NCBI RefSeq assembly: GCF_028389875.1
Contig: NC_084669.1
Span: 33,890,731-33,954,730, forward strand
From: Rhea pennata
Taxonomy: Eukaryota; Chordata; Aves; Rheiformes; Rheidae
Direction of reading: 5' to 3'
Length of the DNA: 64,000 nt
The translations under genes and the position numbers were made by a program. The notes below the pieces were generated by a model, which saw nothing but the letters and a program-made list of their open reading frames with translations, searched no databases and was not told the origin of the DNA. Each line of letters opens with the position of its first letter. The first letter of the stretch is position 1. Shown here piece after piece: positions 12,541 to 26,163 of the stretch.

Positions 12541-15500
12541 TGAAATGACACATTGATAGGCAATATGGAAATACTCTGAATCTATTACAACTCCCTACTA
12601 CAAATCAGTCATTTTTAACACTCAAAATGAATGATTCCAGAGAATGCAACAGTGGAAACTACTCACAAAAGATTGTAGAAACACTCTTTCCTGAACTGAA
12701 TTCAGTTTTGTAAGTTTAAGCTTAAAGGGATTCATTTACCATAGTGATAATATTTGGAAAGCAGTCTTTCAAAATTATAAACAGTCTTCTATGAAGCAAA
12801 CTTCCAGCTAGCAGCAATGTTGCATTGTAGCACTGATCATAATGGATCAGTGGAGCCTTTCAACATACCGAGCACACTTCAGCATGTCTTGAGAGAAAAA
12901 TCTATAAAAACCGCACATCAAAAATCTGGGAATCTTGCACATTCATTTTGCCCCACTAAAATTTCACAGGCTAATGTCAGGACAGAATCTGGCCTTAAAT
13001 ACTGAATTACAGTAACCTTAAGCTAGGCACCAACCTCCTGTGGAGTTCTGATCCTAAGGAGAAGGCAGACACCATTACCTAAATTTACTGAAGTCTTACC
13101 AACGCCTAAAAAGCATTTCTGCCCCTTCTGGGGCAAACTTAGTCACTGGATAGCATTGTTCCATTGGACAAAATCATACTCTAATTCTTCTTTTAAGATG
13201 CTTCATCTAAAGCACAAGTAAAACCAATCCCTTCTGCTTTTGTCTGTTTTGTGTCCTTTGCTCAGGCCACAAAAGCTCCAAGATTGATTTCTGACCTTTT
13301 CAGTACAGCCAGATAAACAAACTCACTTTATTTTCAGCTCAGCTACTTTTAACTAACTACGCAGCGTGCAAATCTTTTTTCACTGTCTTGTGGCCAGCAA
13401 CCTCCACTCAGATGTATTGCCTTATGTCTTCTCAAGATGTCATCACAAACCTATCTTCCAGGAGAACAGGATGCAAAAGCAGAGGATGCAAACCAAAGCA
13501 CAAGATGTGCAGAAGCTGTTCCTGCACTGTTGTATTAACTCGAAGTTAAGGCTCATACTGGTCTGCCCCAAAATCCAGTGTGGGTGCAACTGTATTAATC
13601 TCCTTGGGAACCTGAGCCCCAATTCAAATACAGCTATCAAACGCGAACGCAGCCAAGGAAATCAGAGCTAGTTTAGGTCACTTGTATGGTAAGAGGACAG
13701 TATCTTTTTTATTTATTTTTTAAACACATCTACATAGCCTTGCATCAATCATTTTTCTCTTCTCTTTCCCTGAGTGATTACCCTGCACTAAAGCTCATGG
13801 TAACCTTTTTAGGTACTGTATTCATTAGGGCTTTCACTGCTCTCAGCTCTACACACTGCCAGTATCTGTAATGTGGACTAGTGCACTCTGATTACTCTGT
13901 CCTGTCCCATGTCACCACTCCTGTCCTCAAGTTTCCACCATACCTCCACATTAGTGTCCAAGTTCAGGGCAGGAGTGTTCTTTTGAAGCCAGCCTCTCAA
14001 ATGCCCCTACTAACCATGTGTTACTTGCATCACGGAGCAGCCTCAGAGTGCAGGGACTGGATTCCTGTCAGACGAAACTGAGCTGGAGGAGGCACACTTG
14101 CAGCACATGTACAGCACACCAGCTGCACACAGCCCAGGGGACCCAACCAGAGCTGTCCATCTCCAGGTCCACTCCTAGTGGCTCCTGTATTGCTGGGGTA
14201 GAAACTGCCTTAGAGTATGAAACACTTGTTCCACTTCAGACAAATTTAACAACCTCCTTCTACCCTCTACAACCACTCAAGCCCCACATTCTCTCAGGAA
14301 TAGGAAGCAGCCTAACACGTTCCCTTTCAGATATTCTCCCAGCCAGCATCTCCAGTGGATCATAACATTTTCACTATTAAGATTTTTGGACTAATCTTTA
14401 TTAAAGCTGTCAGTTATCATTTAAGTCTTATCTTACCTCTGTGTACCCTGTGTTACTTACCTATCCCCTTTCACCTCTCGCTATTTCTCCTGTCTTTCTT
14501 CTGGACCCTCCTGTTCGGCTTTACTGTTTCAGTTATGAATAAAGCTTGAGTTCATTGCTACATCAAGTTCATGTGAAATAACTCCTTTGTCTTCTGTGAT
14601 TTCTTTGTTTTGCTGTGACTGAATTTCTAGACCAGTTCTGCGGTGCAATCTGTAACTTCAAGCCAACTAAAAAAAAAATATTTCCTCTGATTTAGTTGCA
14701 CCATGATCTTTGGCTTTATGAGCCAATTCACGATGCAAGGAACTAAATGGGAAGACCTCAGCTGATTGCAACACGCAGTCCCCTAAACTGATTTAATTAA
14801 GTCATTCAGACAACTGATATTATATCATAACATGTATATTTATGTTAATTTCACGACTATACGGCATTCACAGTTAACCGTGTATGCCCTGTGTCTTTTG
14901 CAAACACATTTTTTCCTATTATACAATCTAAAAAAATAATGGTTTTGTTCTAATGTAATTGTAAGAATCAAATTTACATAGAAGACCTTTAGAAAACAGA
15001 GACTCACCTCTAAATGCAAAGAACAAACATTTGCATTACCTATTTATATTAAAATATGCAGAAATTTCCAAAGTATTCAGCCAACTTATAAATTTTTATA
15101 ACTTCTTCAAATTGTTAACATTTTTTTAACACACAGCATTATTTCAGCTTTGTGAAAAGCTCAATAACAATCTTTCTGGTCTGGAAAAAAGGAAAGAACA
15201 TTATAATAAAGAATGCAGAATAAATAAAAACAAAACAGTACAAGTCGTACATCCACACATACAAAGACAACTTTCATGGTGAGCTATAAGCAATTATAAT
15301 AACACAATGTGCTGCATGTTGATTTCACCAGTGAAAAGAATTTCTCTAGTTATTGAAGACTTTCCTGGCAGAATTTCAGAAAAAAATTCTGACATTCTCC
15401 CAATCTGACTTCTGTGCAATGCAAGTCATGCGCATTTTAAACACCAATGAATAATACTGTCTTTCTTCTATGAACTGTTAACAGCTGTAGAAACTATTAT

Positions 15501-16680
15501 AGCCTGCTTAAAATCATGTCTCTGTAGTCAATATTCTCCAGACACTTAGCAATACTAAAGCTATTCCTGGGGCTAGACTAGAATTGCTGTGTGAATACAA
15601 AGTTTGATTTATGTTGAAGTGAAACAACAAACATCTGATCTTTCCTTTTTTAAATAGCCATTCATATAAACACGAGCATCAGCTGCGTAACTAGAAAGTG
15701 ATGTCCGAATTTACAGAAATCAGACAAAGGAAGACCACCCACAGTTACCTTCAAGAAGAAAACATTTGTCAGAGAGTGAAAGATTGCTGGTGAAGATACT
15801 TTGTACAGTCTTGGCTGCCTAATGTCCTCATGGTGAAGCTGTGGCTTATGTGAGTGATGTTTCACAAATCTAATTTTTCAAGTCTTCTGAAAGACAGAAA
15901 ACTGATCAGCAGTCCAGTACCACATCTTGGCACTGCTCATCATCAGCTGTTTGTAGACCAATCACAAGCTGAGTGGATTGCCTAATAAACTGGTCCAGAT
16001 GCATCCAAGAGGAAGTCGTGGTCTCTCTGTGTTAATGTTATTCTTTCTCATCCCAAAGCACAGGTGGGAGCAGGAGAAACGCTCAGCCCTGGTTCCTTTG
16101 ACATTTTGGAAGAGATGACTGGGAAGAGACAAGAAAAGACACATGTGGAACAAGGGCAAACCTTAAAATACGTATGAAATTTCAGATACATTCTACAGGT
16201 TCATGCTCATCACTAAACTTTTACAGAAACTTGATGTGCTGAAAATCCAATTTTGATTCGCCATGCTGACAAATTGCCAAAGTTCCTTCCTTCACTCTGT
16301 TACATATCATCACCTTTCTAGAAATGAAAACAAGTAAATAAAATCAGATCTGCAGGTGGAGGTGGAGGGGGATGATCTCTGACAGAAAAAGCAATTAACT
16401 TGACCAGTAACAATAGCAAAATGAGGGTTGAACTAACTTGAAGCAAGGCACTCTTCCTCCAGATTAACATCGTAAAATCAATCAGGAAGAGTTCATTAGC
16501 CTCAAATAAATGCTGTAACCTATTCTAGATTAACTGTACATTGTAGAGGAATCTTTAATTGCTAGAGTATCTAGAAGGAAGAAATAAACACTAAAGCTCA
16601 TTACTAGGGTTTGGGTTTTTTTTTAGTATCAATGAATTAACTTTTCTAAAGCATCATACTTATGTCTTCTATCAGTGTTC

Positions 16681-16702
16681 TTTTTTTTTTTTTTTTTTTT
16701 TT
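16681..16702 (+). repeat. Poly-T tract (22 nt)
   Basis: This T homopolymer is 160 bp from an A-rich tract at 16864-16889. The two form a potential A/T inverted pair flanking an unrecognised 160 bp segment. Confidence 0.9.
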
Positions 16703-16863
16703 ACCACCGTTTCAACACGCACCAGTATTACTCCAAGTAGCATAGGTACACTCCCACCCTCTCCTGCACACATGCAAGTACCAGAATAGCCTGTCTGCCC
16801 TTCAGTCAACCCACATCTTAACAAATAGAGCTCTCTACAAATGGTCCCAGTGCTTGGCTGGAG

Positions 16864-16889
16864 AAAAAAAAAAAAAAAACAAAAAAAAA
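16864..16889 (+). repeat. A-rich tract
   Basis: Two A runs are separated by a single C. This tract pairs in sense with the poly-T at 16681-16702. Confidence 0.85.
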
Positions 16890-17280
16890 CCCAACACCTT
16901 GTCATGCCTATGGCAAATTCAATGTTGGTTTCCTAAAAGCCACTGAAATACACTTTGTGTGGCCATTCTTGAGAGGTTTGGAAAGTATGTATCTGTTAGG
17001 AGGAGGGATGAATAGCTGTTAGAACAATCAATTAACCTCAGCTCTGGAGAATGCCTTACTAAAACTTCATGTAGTCTGTGCAGCTGCCTAGGAATAGTAA
17101 CTCTCAATAAAAAACTACATTGCTCACTGTTGGTCTAATGATTGTGAATGATCGAGGACTCCAGGGGCAAAACAAAGCTTGAAATTCCAAACAGAGGCCG
17201 AACTCACGGCAGAGTTGCTATAATTCTCTCTACTTTCATGTCAAATTAAAGCTCTTGGACTGGTCTCAAGACCACTGATA

Positions 17281-17830
17281 TCTGTGGGAAAACTCCCCTT
17301 GACTATGCTGAGGACCCCAGTCTGCATTTACAAGATCATATCCCATGGTCATATCCCATATTCCACTAACATCTCTGCTTTTCTCCCTCCCCTACTCACC
17401 CTCTTGTTCCCTCTGCTTTTCTTGTTCCTTTTGTCTGCCATTCTTGCATGTCTCCAGTCCCATCTCCAGGCTCTGAGCTTTAGCCCATGCTGCCCTCTGG
17501 GCTATGGTCTTTCTCCCTGAGAGGGCTCTGGATGCCACATCTCAAATCAATCTGGGATAACACTCAAATCAATGGGAGCAAACTGACCCATATCATTGGG
17601 TCTTTCTTGCCAAGTCTTTTCCCTCCTCTGCTCCAAACCCTGCCTCCTGCCTTTGAACAATCTCATCCATCCTGCCTGTATTTAGCATCAGTAGCTTTGC
17701 TCCCCTTTTCTCCTTAGCTGTTGTCCTACATTTTGCATTTGCTAATTTTGCCATACTTAGACTGAAAGTTCCTAAAAGCAGAGTACAAGCCCATTGGTTT
17801 TTTTCTTCTTTTGTCTACAAAACGGTACAT
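17281..17830 (+). repeat. Pyrimidine-rich decayed interspersed repeat
   Basis: A C/T-rich stretch without coding potential ends near 17755-17800 in CTTAGACTGAAAGTTCCTAA followed by an A/G-rich clause and TTTTGTCTACAAAACGGTAC. From memory this resembles the terminal CTTAGATTGTAAGCTCTT...TTTGTACAG part of an old repeat found in turtles, crocodiles and birds. Boundaries are approximate and no family name is claimed. Confidence 0.4.
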
Positions 17831-20800
17831 TATTTAAACAGCTTCCCATAACAATGGAAAGAGATGATCAGTTCATGACACTAAACTTATAGAGGGAGAA
17901 GGTATGTACATAAGGGGGAGAAGAGCGCATTATTTTATTTAATTTCAATAGGTACCTAAGAAATAGCCCGTTCTTTCAGAAACACTGACCACATACAATG
18001 CAAAAAGACTTAGTTATGGTTTAAAAAAAATGCAAAAAAAATCCCCATCGAGGTTACTAGTAGCCACGATATCCTTAGGTCTGGGAATTTCAGCTCAGCT
18101 CTGTTTCTTAATTCAGTGCAGTCACAAGGCAACATTGCAATTAGAATCCTCTGGGGACTGCAAATGAATAAAAGTAATGTTCCAATCAACTGATTTCCAA
18201 GGTCATGTATTTGTAACCAGGGCAGGAGGGAACCAAGCGACCTTACAAAACTTACAAAATAAGTGCAAATCATGAAGCATAAAAAATTCTCACAGGTATT
18301 CTGTGAACACCAGCTTAATTTGTTAATCTCAATGGTGGGTAGCTCCACTGAACAGAGTAAGAAAAATCAGGCTGTGGGTGGCAAGGGCAGATAATTTAGA
18401 TTGGAAAGCTGACACTGGACCACATGGAAAATTAAGTGGCTTGGACTGCAGACAAGCTTGGGGCGGGGGGGAGGGATGAAGGAACAGCTATTTCGAGAAT
18501 CACTATTGGACACAAAACAGCATTCTACAAAGGAGTGTTAATAACACACATGAAATGCACTGATGTCCTCAACATGGTCAGAAAAAGCCAATAGCCTTAC
18601 AGATTTTAAGTGATTATATCCATCACAAATGAAAAATGAAACAGAAAAATCTCCAGCATGTGGGCGCATATCACAAATGTGAGAACAGAGCCTCCTAGCA
18701 ATGTATTTAGAAAGATCTGGTCCTTGGCAATAATTCTGGAATGAGAAACATTTTAGACAGGTTACCTCCTTGGCTGCCTATGCATTGAAAAGTCACTGAT
18801 AATTGCAAAACGTTTAAGCAATCTTCTATGCTGCTTTTATATTACAATATTTACATGTAGGTTGCTCAGAATTGAATGGTATCTGGTATCACTATCCTAA
18901 CATATGCAACTATCCATTCAGACATTTATACTATGCCTATCCTTGTGGGGAGGCATTATGAATATGAACACACATGGCAAACAATACTGTTAACGCTTCC
19001 CATTTTGGCTGGTTACACTGCGTGACTGCAGTCCACAGGCAGGTGCTGTCATTTCTGACAAGCCTGTTGGGTAACAGTGACAGGAATCTGTCAGATACTG
19101 CCCACACACAGGCCACGTCTCACACGGCACGCTGACCTCCTCGGAAGAATTTTAATTTTAAAATTCTACCGTCAAATGTTACAAATATCAACTGACAATG
19201 CATAACATCTTACAGAGAAGTGGTAAGACATGATGGTCAGGACACAGAACAATAGGAAAATACCCCCAAAGGAAGCACTGGCGTTGCTGGAGCATGCGCT
19301 CTGCTTGACCAGAGAAATGGGCTGGATCTTTGTCTGCAACTGAGACATGCTTGGTCCATTGAGCAAGGCAACGGGCAAAGGCACCTCTAAGCTTCTTTTA
19401 TAATTTACTGACCTTGTGGTTGCTCAAAGTTAATGGTGTCACAAGGACTACTTAAAGTAGCCACAGGCTTTGCCAAGACTAAACCACAGTGCCTTTACTA
19501 CACAGATTATACTCACACCATGGACCACTCCATTTTCTCCATGGAAAAGCCCTGTGCCAATGGATAAGATGAAATATGCCAAAGACCTTTTACCTTATCT
19601 TTATACAATTATACAACCTGCTATTTGTTCTTTCCTTAGGTAAGAAACTCTGAGATCTACTTACTCAAGCTTCCTGCCTACTTTACTCCACTATTGATGT
19701 CCAAGTGGGCAATAAAACACAAGAGGCTTTCAGCTAAGTGTCTAACAGAAGAGCCCTTGCACACCTAGCCATGGCAGTTCAGAATGTTTCTCCTCCCTTG
19801 CAAGAGGTGATCAGGCCCACAGCAGTGTGATAAAACTGAGTAAGTACCTAGGATTCAGGCACTTTGGTGAAAACTCCAGTAATTTTAACTGCCAGGGAAG
19901 GTGAATTTAAACTAAGCTATTAGACTTTCCAACTGCAGCCGCTAAGACAAGCATGTAAGTCCACCCTGCTGCGAGCAAACTCTCCAGCAAGAGAAGAATT
20001 GACTAAATACGTGGCAATAATAACTACACAAATTGATTTGGGAGAACCCTTCTGCAGCACTCTTGAGTGCTGGGGTTCAGTAAGTAATGTAATGACATTG
20101 CCTCTTTAACAAAAACTAAGTGACCTCTGAAATGATAATTTTTGCTTTTGGAAATTGTATTAAGACCAGTGCAGAAACTGGTAGCAAAGAAGTGATTCAT
20201 GAACACCAACAAAATGATTCACCAGTCTCTCACTAGGAAGTGATATCATCACATGAGAATGGCAGAAGAGAAACTTTGTTTCACAAGACAGGAAAGTGGT
20301 GTGTTCTCCAAAAGAAAAATATTAAATCTGCAGGTGTGTATAACAAATGCGAGAGGGCAAATTGTCAGTGCTCTGGGTAGTGAGTTCGTTGCCCAGCGTG
20401 GTGATTGACAGCATGAGCGCATACACTCCAATGCATGTAAGCACTGCTGAAGAACACCAAAATATTTCCAATCTGGTCAAGGACATATCGCAAACTCTGG
20501 ATACATCTTACAGTTGCCCCATCCCAACCAGATTCTTCTCTACCTTCCCAAGCTGATCCATCACTCTAGCCACAAACAAGCCTCTTGCTCCCTGCTTAGC
20601 GACCCTATAGCGAGTTTGCCTTCACATTCTTTTTCCTAACTGGCCTCCACCATCTGACTCACAACATTGCCTCCTCAACCCAAAATGGGCTCTCAATCTT
20701 GTCGGGGATTCCTACACTTTTAACAGTATCTCTGCTCCACTCCTTTGCTCTACCTACCGTGCTTACCCTATTCCCAGGTGCTCCCAAGGCTTCTTAGGTC

Positions 20801-22911
20801 AAAAGGCACAGTCTGCTCCACATCCAGCTGGCCTAGGAAACCCCAAAGTTCTTAGGGGCCAAGTATTACACTGGTTTTCACACTGCAGATCACATCAAAA
20901 AGTTGAAGGCATGTGAAAGGAGGCAGAAAGGGAGGGAGTATTAGGTTTCAGTATGTATGCCACGTTATCTTCAGGGGTGACATGCTAGATAACTCTTCAG
21001 TTCTTAAAACTGTATGTCATACAGAGCACCATCATACTCTCTGCAGTTATTCTGGGAGGTATCAGCTTGCCAGCACCTCAATCATGTCTTGTGATTAATG
21101 ATCAGCTCCTTGCAAAGCAGGCAACAGTGGGCTTGCAGCTACATAGCTACTGAACTGTTGATGACAAGCTGACATTGCTCAGACTGACCGTGATTTTCTT
21201 TATGCAGATCTTCTTATTCCTTCTCCTCAGCTTGTCCTGTGTGTCAGGATGTCAAAGCACTATCCCACTAGTTCACCTGTTAGGGCTGCTTCTCCTTCAC
21301 CCATACCCCTCCTCTCAGAAACCTAATGCTTATAGTATCTCATTAACTGCCCAAGCATTTGAAATGCCATAGAAAGAGCCCCACTTTCCTTCCTAACCTT
21401 CTGCTCAGCTGTCCCAGAGATAAGGGTTCTAGAAAACTTCCAGAGAAGAGAGTGATGAATTTTGTACCACTCGTTTCCTGCAAAACTCCCTTAACTCTCT
21501 GCAGGAAAACTGGTGAGCTTGCTTATATGCAGATCCACTGGCCTACAAAAGCACCAGAAGCTACTGTCAAATCAAGGCTTTAGAAACAGCAACAGGTACT
21601 TCTAAGTAGCACTGGAGAAGTCACTTTGCAGGGAAGTATAAGTCCAGTTTCATGGAAAATGCAATCAGCTTGTAAATATTTACTCTGCTCTTGCTCCTAG
21701 ACTCCTGCAGGGACTGGCCATTTAATGCAACTTGGATTTTCAAATGTAGTAACCTCAGGTCCCTGGAGACAGGTGCTGTAGATGCACAGAGACTGGACTT
21801 AGAACTGAGCAGCTCAGGGATTTCAGTTGTATTTGGTGCCAGACAGTGAAGCAGAACTTCTCATGTAATCCACTCACTTTATAGGTTTCACCTAGAAAAG
21901 TACGCAAGCCACCCACTAGCCTTCCAACTCAACTCTCAAAGTCACATCCAAAAGAAAGACTGAAATGAGAGCTGGCTTCCTGTATTACAGCAGTGCAGAC
22001 AGACATGGGCAGTGACAGACAACTCCTGCTCCAAAGAGCCTACAGCTAAAAGGACAGAGCGGTCGGTCACAGGGAGGAGACAGCAGACATGGTTCTCTGC
22101 ACAAACTCAAACGGGGAACTTGATTGTGTGATTTTTCTGTGTGGTAGGGCACAAGAAAGAATATATTCTTAACGGAAATGTCCCTTCCTTCAGCCAAACA
22201 CAAAAAAGCACTAGACCTAAATTTCCACTAATGACACTTATTTAACATAAATGTAACTCCATCAATTTTCAGAGTTATTTGATATATACTTAAATAAGAA
22301 TGAAATATGATTTTCAATTTGGTTTAGAAAAAAAAGATTGCATCTGGAGTTAACGTAAGTAACATTTCAGCAAATATTTTAGAGAACATTTCACTTTGAT
22401 GAACATACTTCCTCATCCAAGTTATTTCTATGATCTAATACTATGACCTATATTTCTGTGTTCTAGATAAGCAGCAACTGTTGTACTCATGTCTTTAAAA
22501 ATTGTGAAGTATCATCCATTAATCACACCCCTATTACAGTATTTCTATTCAAATAGTCTCCTTATTGTGTATATGTAGCACTTCCTTAAAGTCTGTCCCA
22601 GACTGAGCAGACAGATACCTATTTTATCTCAATTACCCAGAAAAGTGAATGGTTAAGTTCTTCAATGTAGTATAAAACCCCATGTACCACAGGAACAAAG
22701 TGTAAAGGCCACACAGTGCTTTCACTTTATGTGTGCATCTTCCAATGATGTCAACTGGATTTCTTATTCTCAATCAGTACAACTTCTGCCAGGAAGTATT
22801 TTCAAACACATCCCATCAGCTCTGGGCTCACATTTATGTCTCAACAAAATTCTATATCCCTCTGCACCATCCATATTTGTACTAAATGTCAGTTTTACAT
22901 AGGAAAAAAAG

Positions 22912-22944
22912 AATGGAGGAACAATGGAGGAACAATGGAGGAAC
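22912..22944 (+). repeat. 11 bp tandem repeat AATGGAGGAAC, 3 perfect copies
   Basis: Three identical 11 bp units lie in direct tandem. The identity of the copies suggests a recent expansion. Confidence 0.95.
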
Positions 22945-23879
22945 AAGCTAGTATAAGCAAAATTTACTCTCGTCTGATTCTGGAGGGTCTTTGAAAGGTG
23001 AAAGCATTTTAAAATGTTGGCCTCAGCAAATACGTTCTCTGCTGTCAGGAGTTTGAATATGATGACCATATTTCTAAGCATAAGGACAGCTGGTAACTTG
23101 TGGTCAGGTTACCACAGCTTGAGAACTTTAGAAGATAAAGATGGCTTAAGTTAACAGGCATCATTTCACTACAGGGCATGAGAGGAGAGTTCCTACAGGT
23201 TTCTGAAGCTCAGTTGAGGAATGACAATGCATTAAGCTGTTGTTGGTTGCAACAGTCTCTTTATATCCTAGCAGTTAAATTGCTTTTGTTCCAAGACATG
23301 AATCAAAATATTTTAACAAATACAGGGCATAGAGTAGAACAGAAGAAGAGTAATTTTCAATTAGTTGTGCTTCTCACGAAGTTTTCAGATTCTGCATAAA
23401 TTCTAACCAATTTTATCATTTTAGTTACTTTAAAGCATCTTTTTACCATAAACAACCAATTTCTTTTCATCAACTCCTTTTTTTTCCCATTCCAGTCATA
23501 AGCCATCCCCTTGAAGTAAAATAGCTCAGAGATTCACATGTAAAGATTGAGATGAGATAACGGAAATTAAAGATAATGCATCAACTGGCTTTGTATACAA
23601 AACAAAAATCTAATTACAAAGCAGACAATGAGTTGACTCTGCCTTGAGTTACATTAGGGATTGGCCCCCCAGATTCCAGAGCTTAACATACCTTTGCTTG
23701 CTCTCTCTGTAATAAATCAAGCACAGCCCCACCAAACCAGAAGATCTGTGCCAAACAGTCTGAAAACTAAATATTGAATGTCTTTTATAAATCACTTAAA
23801 AGTCCAACACACACAATCATTTGCATACACAGCTACTTTATTTCAAGCCCAGATACACGGAGCTATTATCACTTGACCA

Positions 23880-23945
23880 GATTCTACTCTCAATTGTACT
23901 AGTGCAAAACCACATAATTTCCTCTAACATCAGTGGAGTTACTGG
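23880..23945. repeat. Possible decayed palindromic amniote repeat
   Basis: The segment has CAGATTCTACTCTCAATTGTACTAGTG on the left and CATCAGTGGAGTTACTGG on the right, wording familiar from old sauropsid repeats. The support is by recollection of the motif only. Confidence 0.3.
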
Positions 23946-26146
23946 GTTTTTGTAACATATACGGAAGCGCAGAATTTGGTGATGTTACTTTTTCACGGAG
24001 GTAAGTAGCATCACCTGTCACTCATTCTGTCTATAACATAGGTGGATTGGAGGGGTTCCTTCCTGCTGTACAGGCTGCCTACTCCGCTTGCTCTTCTTAT
24101 ACGCCCTGCGGACAGTGGAGTTCTACCGTATCCCTCCAAGGCCTTTGTTTTAAATGGATCTTGTTTCATACACAGACCAGGGCGGGCTACTTACCCCCTT
24201 AACTCATTTGATTTACAAGAAGCACTCCAGCTGAGTAACTGAAGAAAAGACAAAATTGTTTCTACAGTATATTTACACACAATAAAATGAACTAATCAAG
24301 CAAACAAACTGTACAAAATGTGCCCTAGTATTAACTAAAACCAGAAATCTCTCTCTTCAGTACTTTCAGTGCTTATAAATATATGCTTATGTCATAAGTA
24401 ACCTAGAGCTTCCAGCAATTACTTATTTCTCAAAGTTTTGAGCCAAGTTTTCTCCAAGATATTTACTCACTGGGGCTCACAGGAGGTAACAAAACTGGTC
24501 TCCAATTCTGCTTCTTCAGAGCCTTCAGTACTGAAGGCAAAAACTTTCCTCAGTCATCTTGACTGACGAGCTCACCAAGTTTAACTTCGCCTGGACTCTT
24601 TCTATTTACTATGCACTTCATAGTCACTGTCATGCTGCCAGGCATGGTGTCACTCCCTGCCCAACCCCTGGTCACAGAAGGACAAGCAATTAGGCACTGA
24701 GGGACACCAGAACTCTCTGCCTAGAAAGCAAGCATTCTGCTGCCAGTAAGAGAGCAATTACAACAAGGGCAAGAGCATGCAGAGCAACAGCCTGAGAGCA
24801 CAGAAATCTTACTATTTTTGTCCCCATGTGCCCATAATATTTGGGCATTTATTGCTCTGCTCATTTATAGACACTGTGTTCAGGTGCGCATACTCATTAC
24901 TTAGTACCTTTATTTCCTTCTGGTACCATAACAAAACAATTCCCAGTTATAAAAACCATGGCTGTTCATGACCATGATGAAGTATGTCAAGAGGTACAGC
25001 CTGCAGAGCTCAGTGTATAACCCCAGACACTGCTGGCCAAACAAGTTCACATTGCTCCCAGCATACAGTCTGACCTCACATGGGACCCACCTGACAGCTC
25101 ACGCAGCAGCATTCAGCACGACTACGCATCCTTCTGCAGATGCAGTTTTCTACCATCTTGCACAGTAACATCAATGTCCATATAGCCAGAGAAACAAACT
25201 CTCCCAAAACTTCCCCTTGCATAAAGGAAATAGTAATTTACTATACAAGTAAAAGGCACAGGAAATCACCCCAACTTGACTACTAATCTATGTCAGAAAA
25301 GTAGTTCTGGCTTTAAGGGCCCTCTTCTGCCAACCTTCCACTCAATGATAATTTCACTGGGGAGAAAACTTGACAGTACTTTGTGATGCAAATTCATGTA
25401 TGCCTTCCCCCCACCACCACCACAACAATTCATCCAAGTGGAAGATTGTCAGATTTTTTTTTCTAGTGGAAATCATTAAAAACTAGGTTTTAACTCTCTG
25501 GTAAAGCTAGAAAACAAGCTGGGGAGGCAGGTCTTCTGCATGTGAACTTCACGTGACTCAACCAAAGTGATGGTAGATGAGGTGTGAACTGAGAAGGGCT
25601 TCAAATAATCACATTCCAACTGCATATAGCCAGAGTCACCAACAGAGGAATTAGTCACTGTTTTTTTAAAGTGGAATATTATCATCTCAGCAAAGCAGCT
25701 GCATGACTCTGTGCATTCAAAATTGTAATTCTAAGGCAAATACTATGGTAAAAGCGCATCAAACTTACAAAAGAGATCTTACATATTTGGAAATGACAGC
25801 TATAGGGCTGCTTGGGCAATCTTCCTTGTACCTTCTTGTATAAGGAACCAGTGATTGGACACTATTACATCCTACTACATACTATTATGTAGTATGCCAT
25901 CGGCTTCAGACCTTTCCACATGGCCTCACGTGCACACATGGCGTAAATACAGTTTATATATGTATGTTTATATTCAGCATAAAATAAGAAACAGCACTCA
26001 TTTTGCATTCAGTTTTAACACTGTATATACACATACACAAAATTATGTAGTCAACCTTGAAAAGTCAGGTACACATGTAAAAGAAGATTCTTAATACAGC
26101 CCTAAGTATTTTCCACAGTTATGGGGCTCCCGTTCTCAGAGGTGAG

Positions 26147-26163
26147 TTTTTTTTTTTTTTTTT
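26147..26163 (+). repeat. Poly-T tract (17 nt)
   Basis: This is a homopolymer run in intergenic DNA. Confidence 0.85.

Larger units (their letters stand above)
12541..17280. other. Intergenic, with POU/SOX-type palindrome at 15013-15037
   Basis: There are no coding signatures. From about 14.7 to 15.2 kb the DNA is very AT-rich with TAATTA-like and octamer-like words, including the inverted AATGCAAA/TTTGCATT pair. It could be a distal EGR2 enhancer, but this is unproven. Confidence 0.4.
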
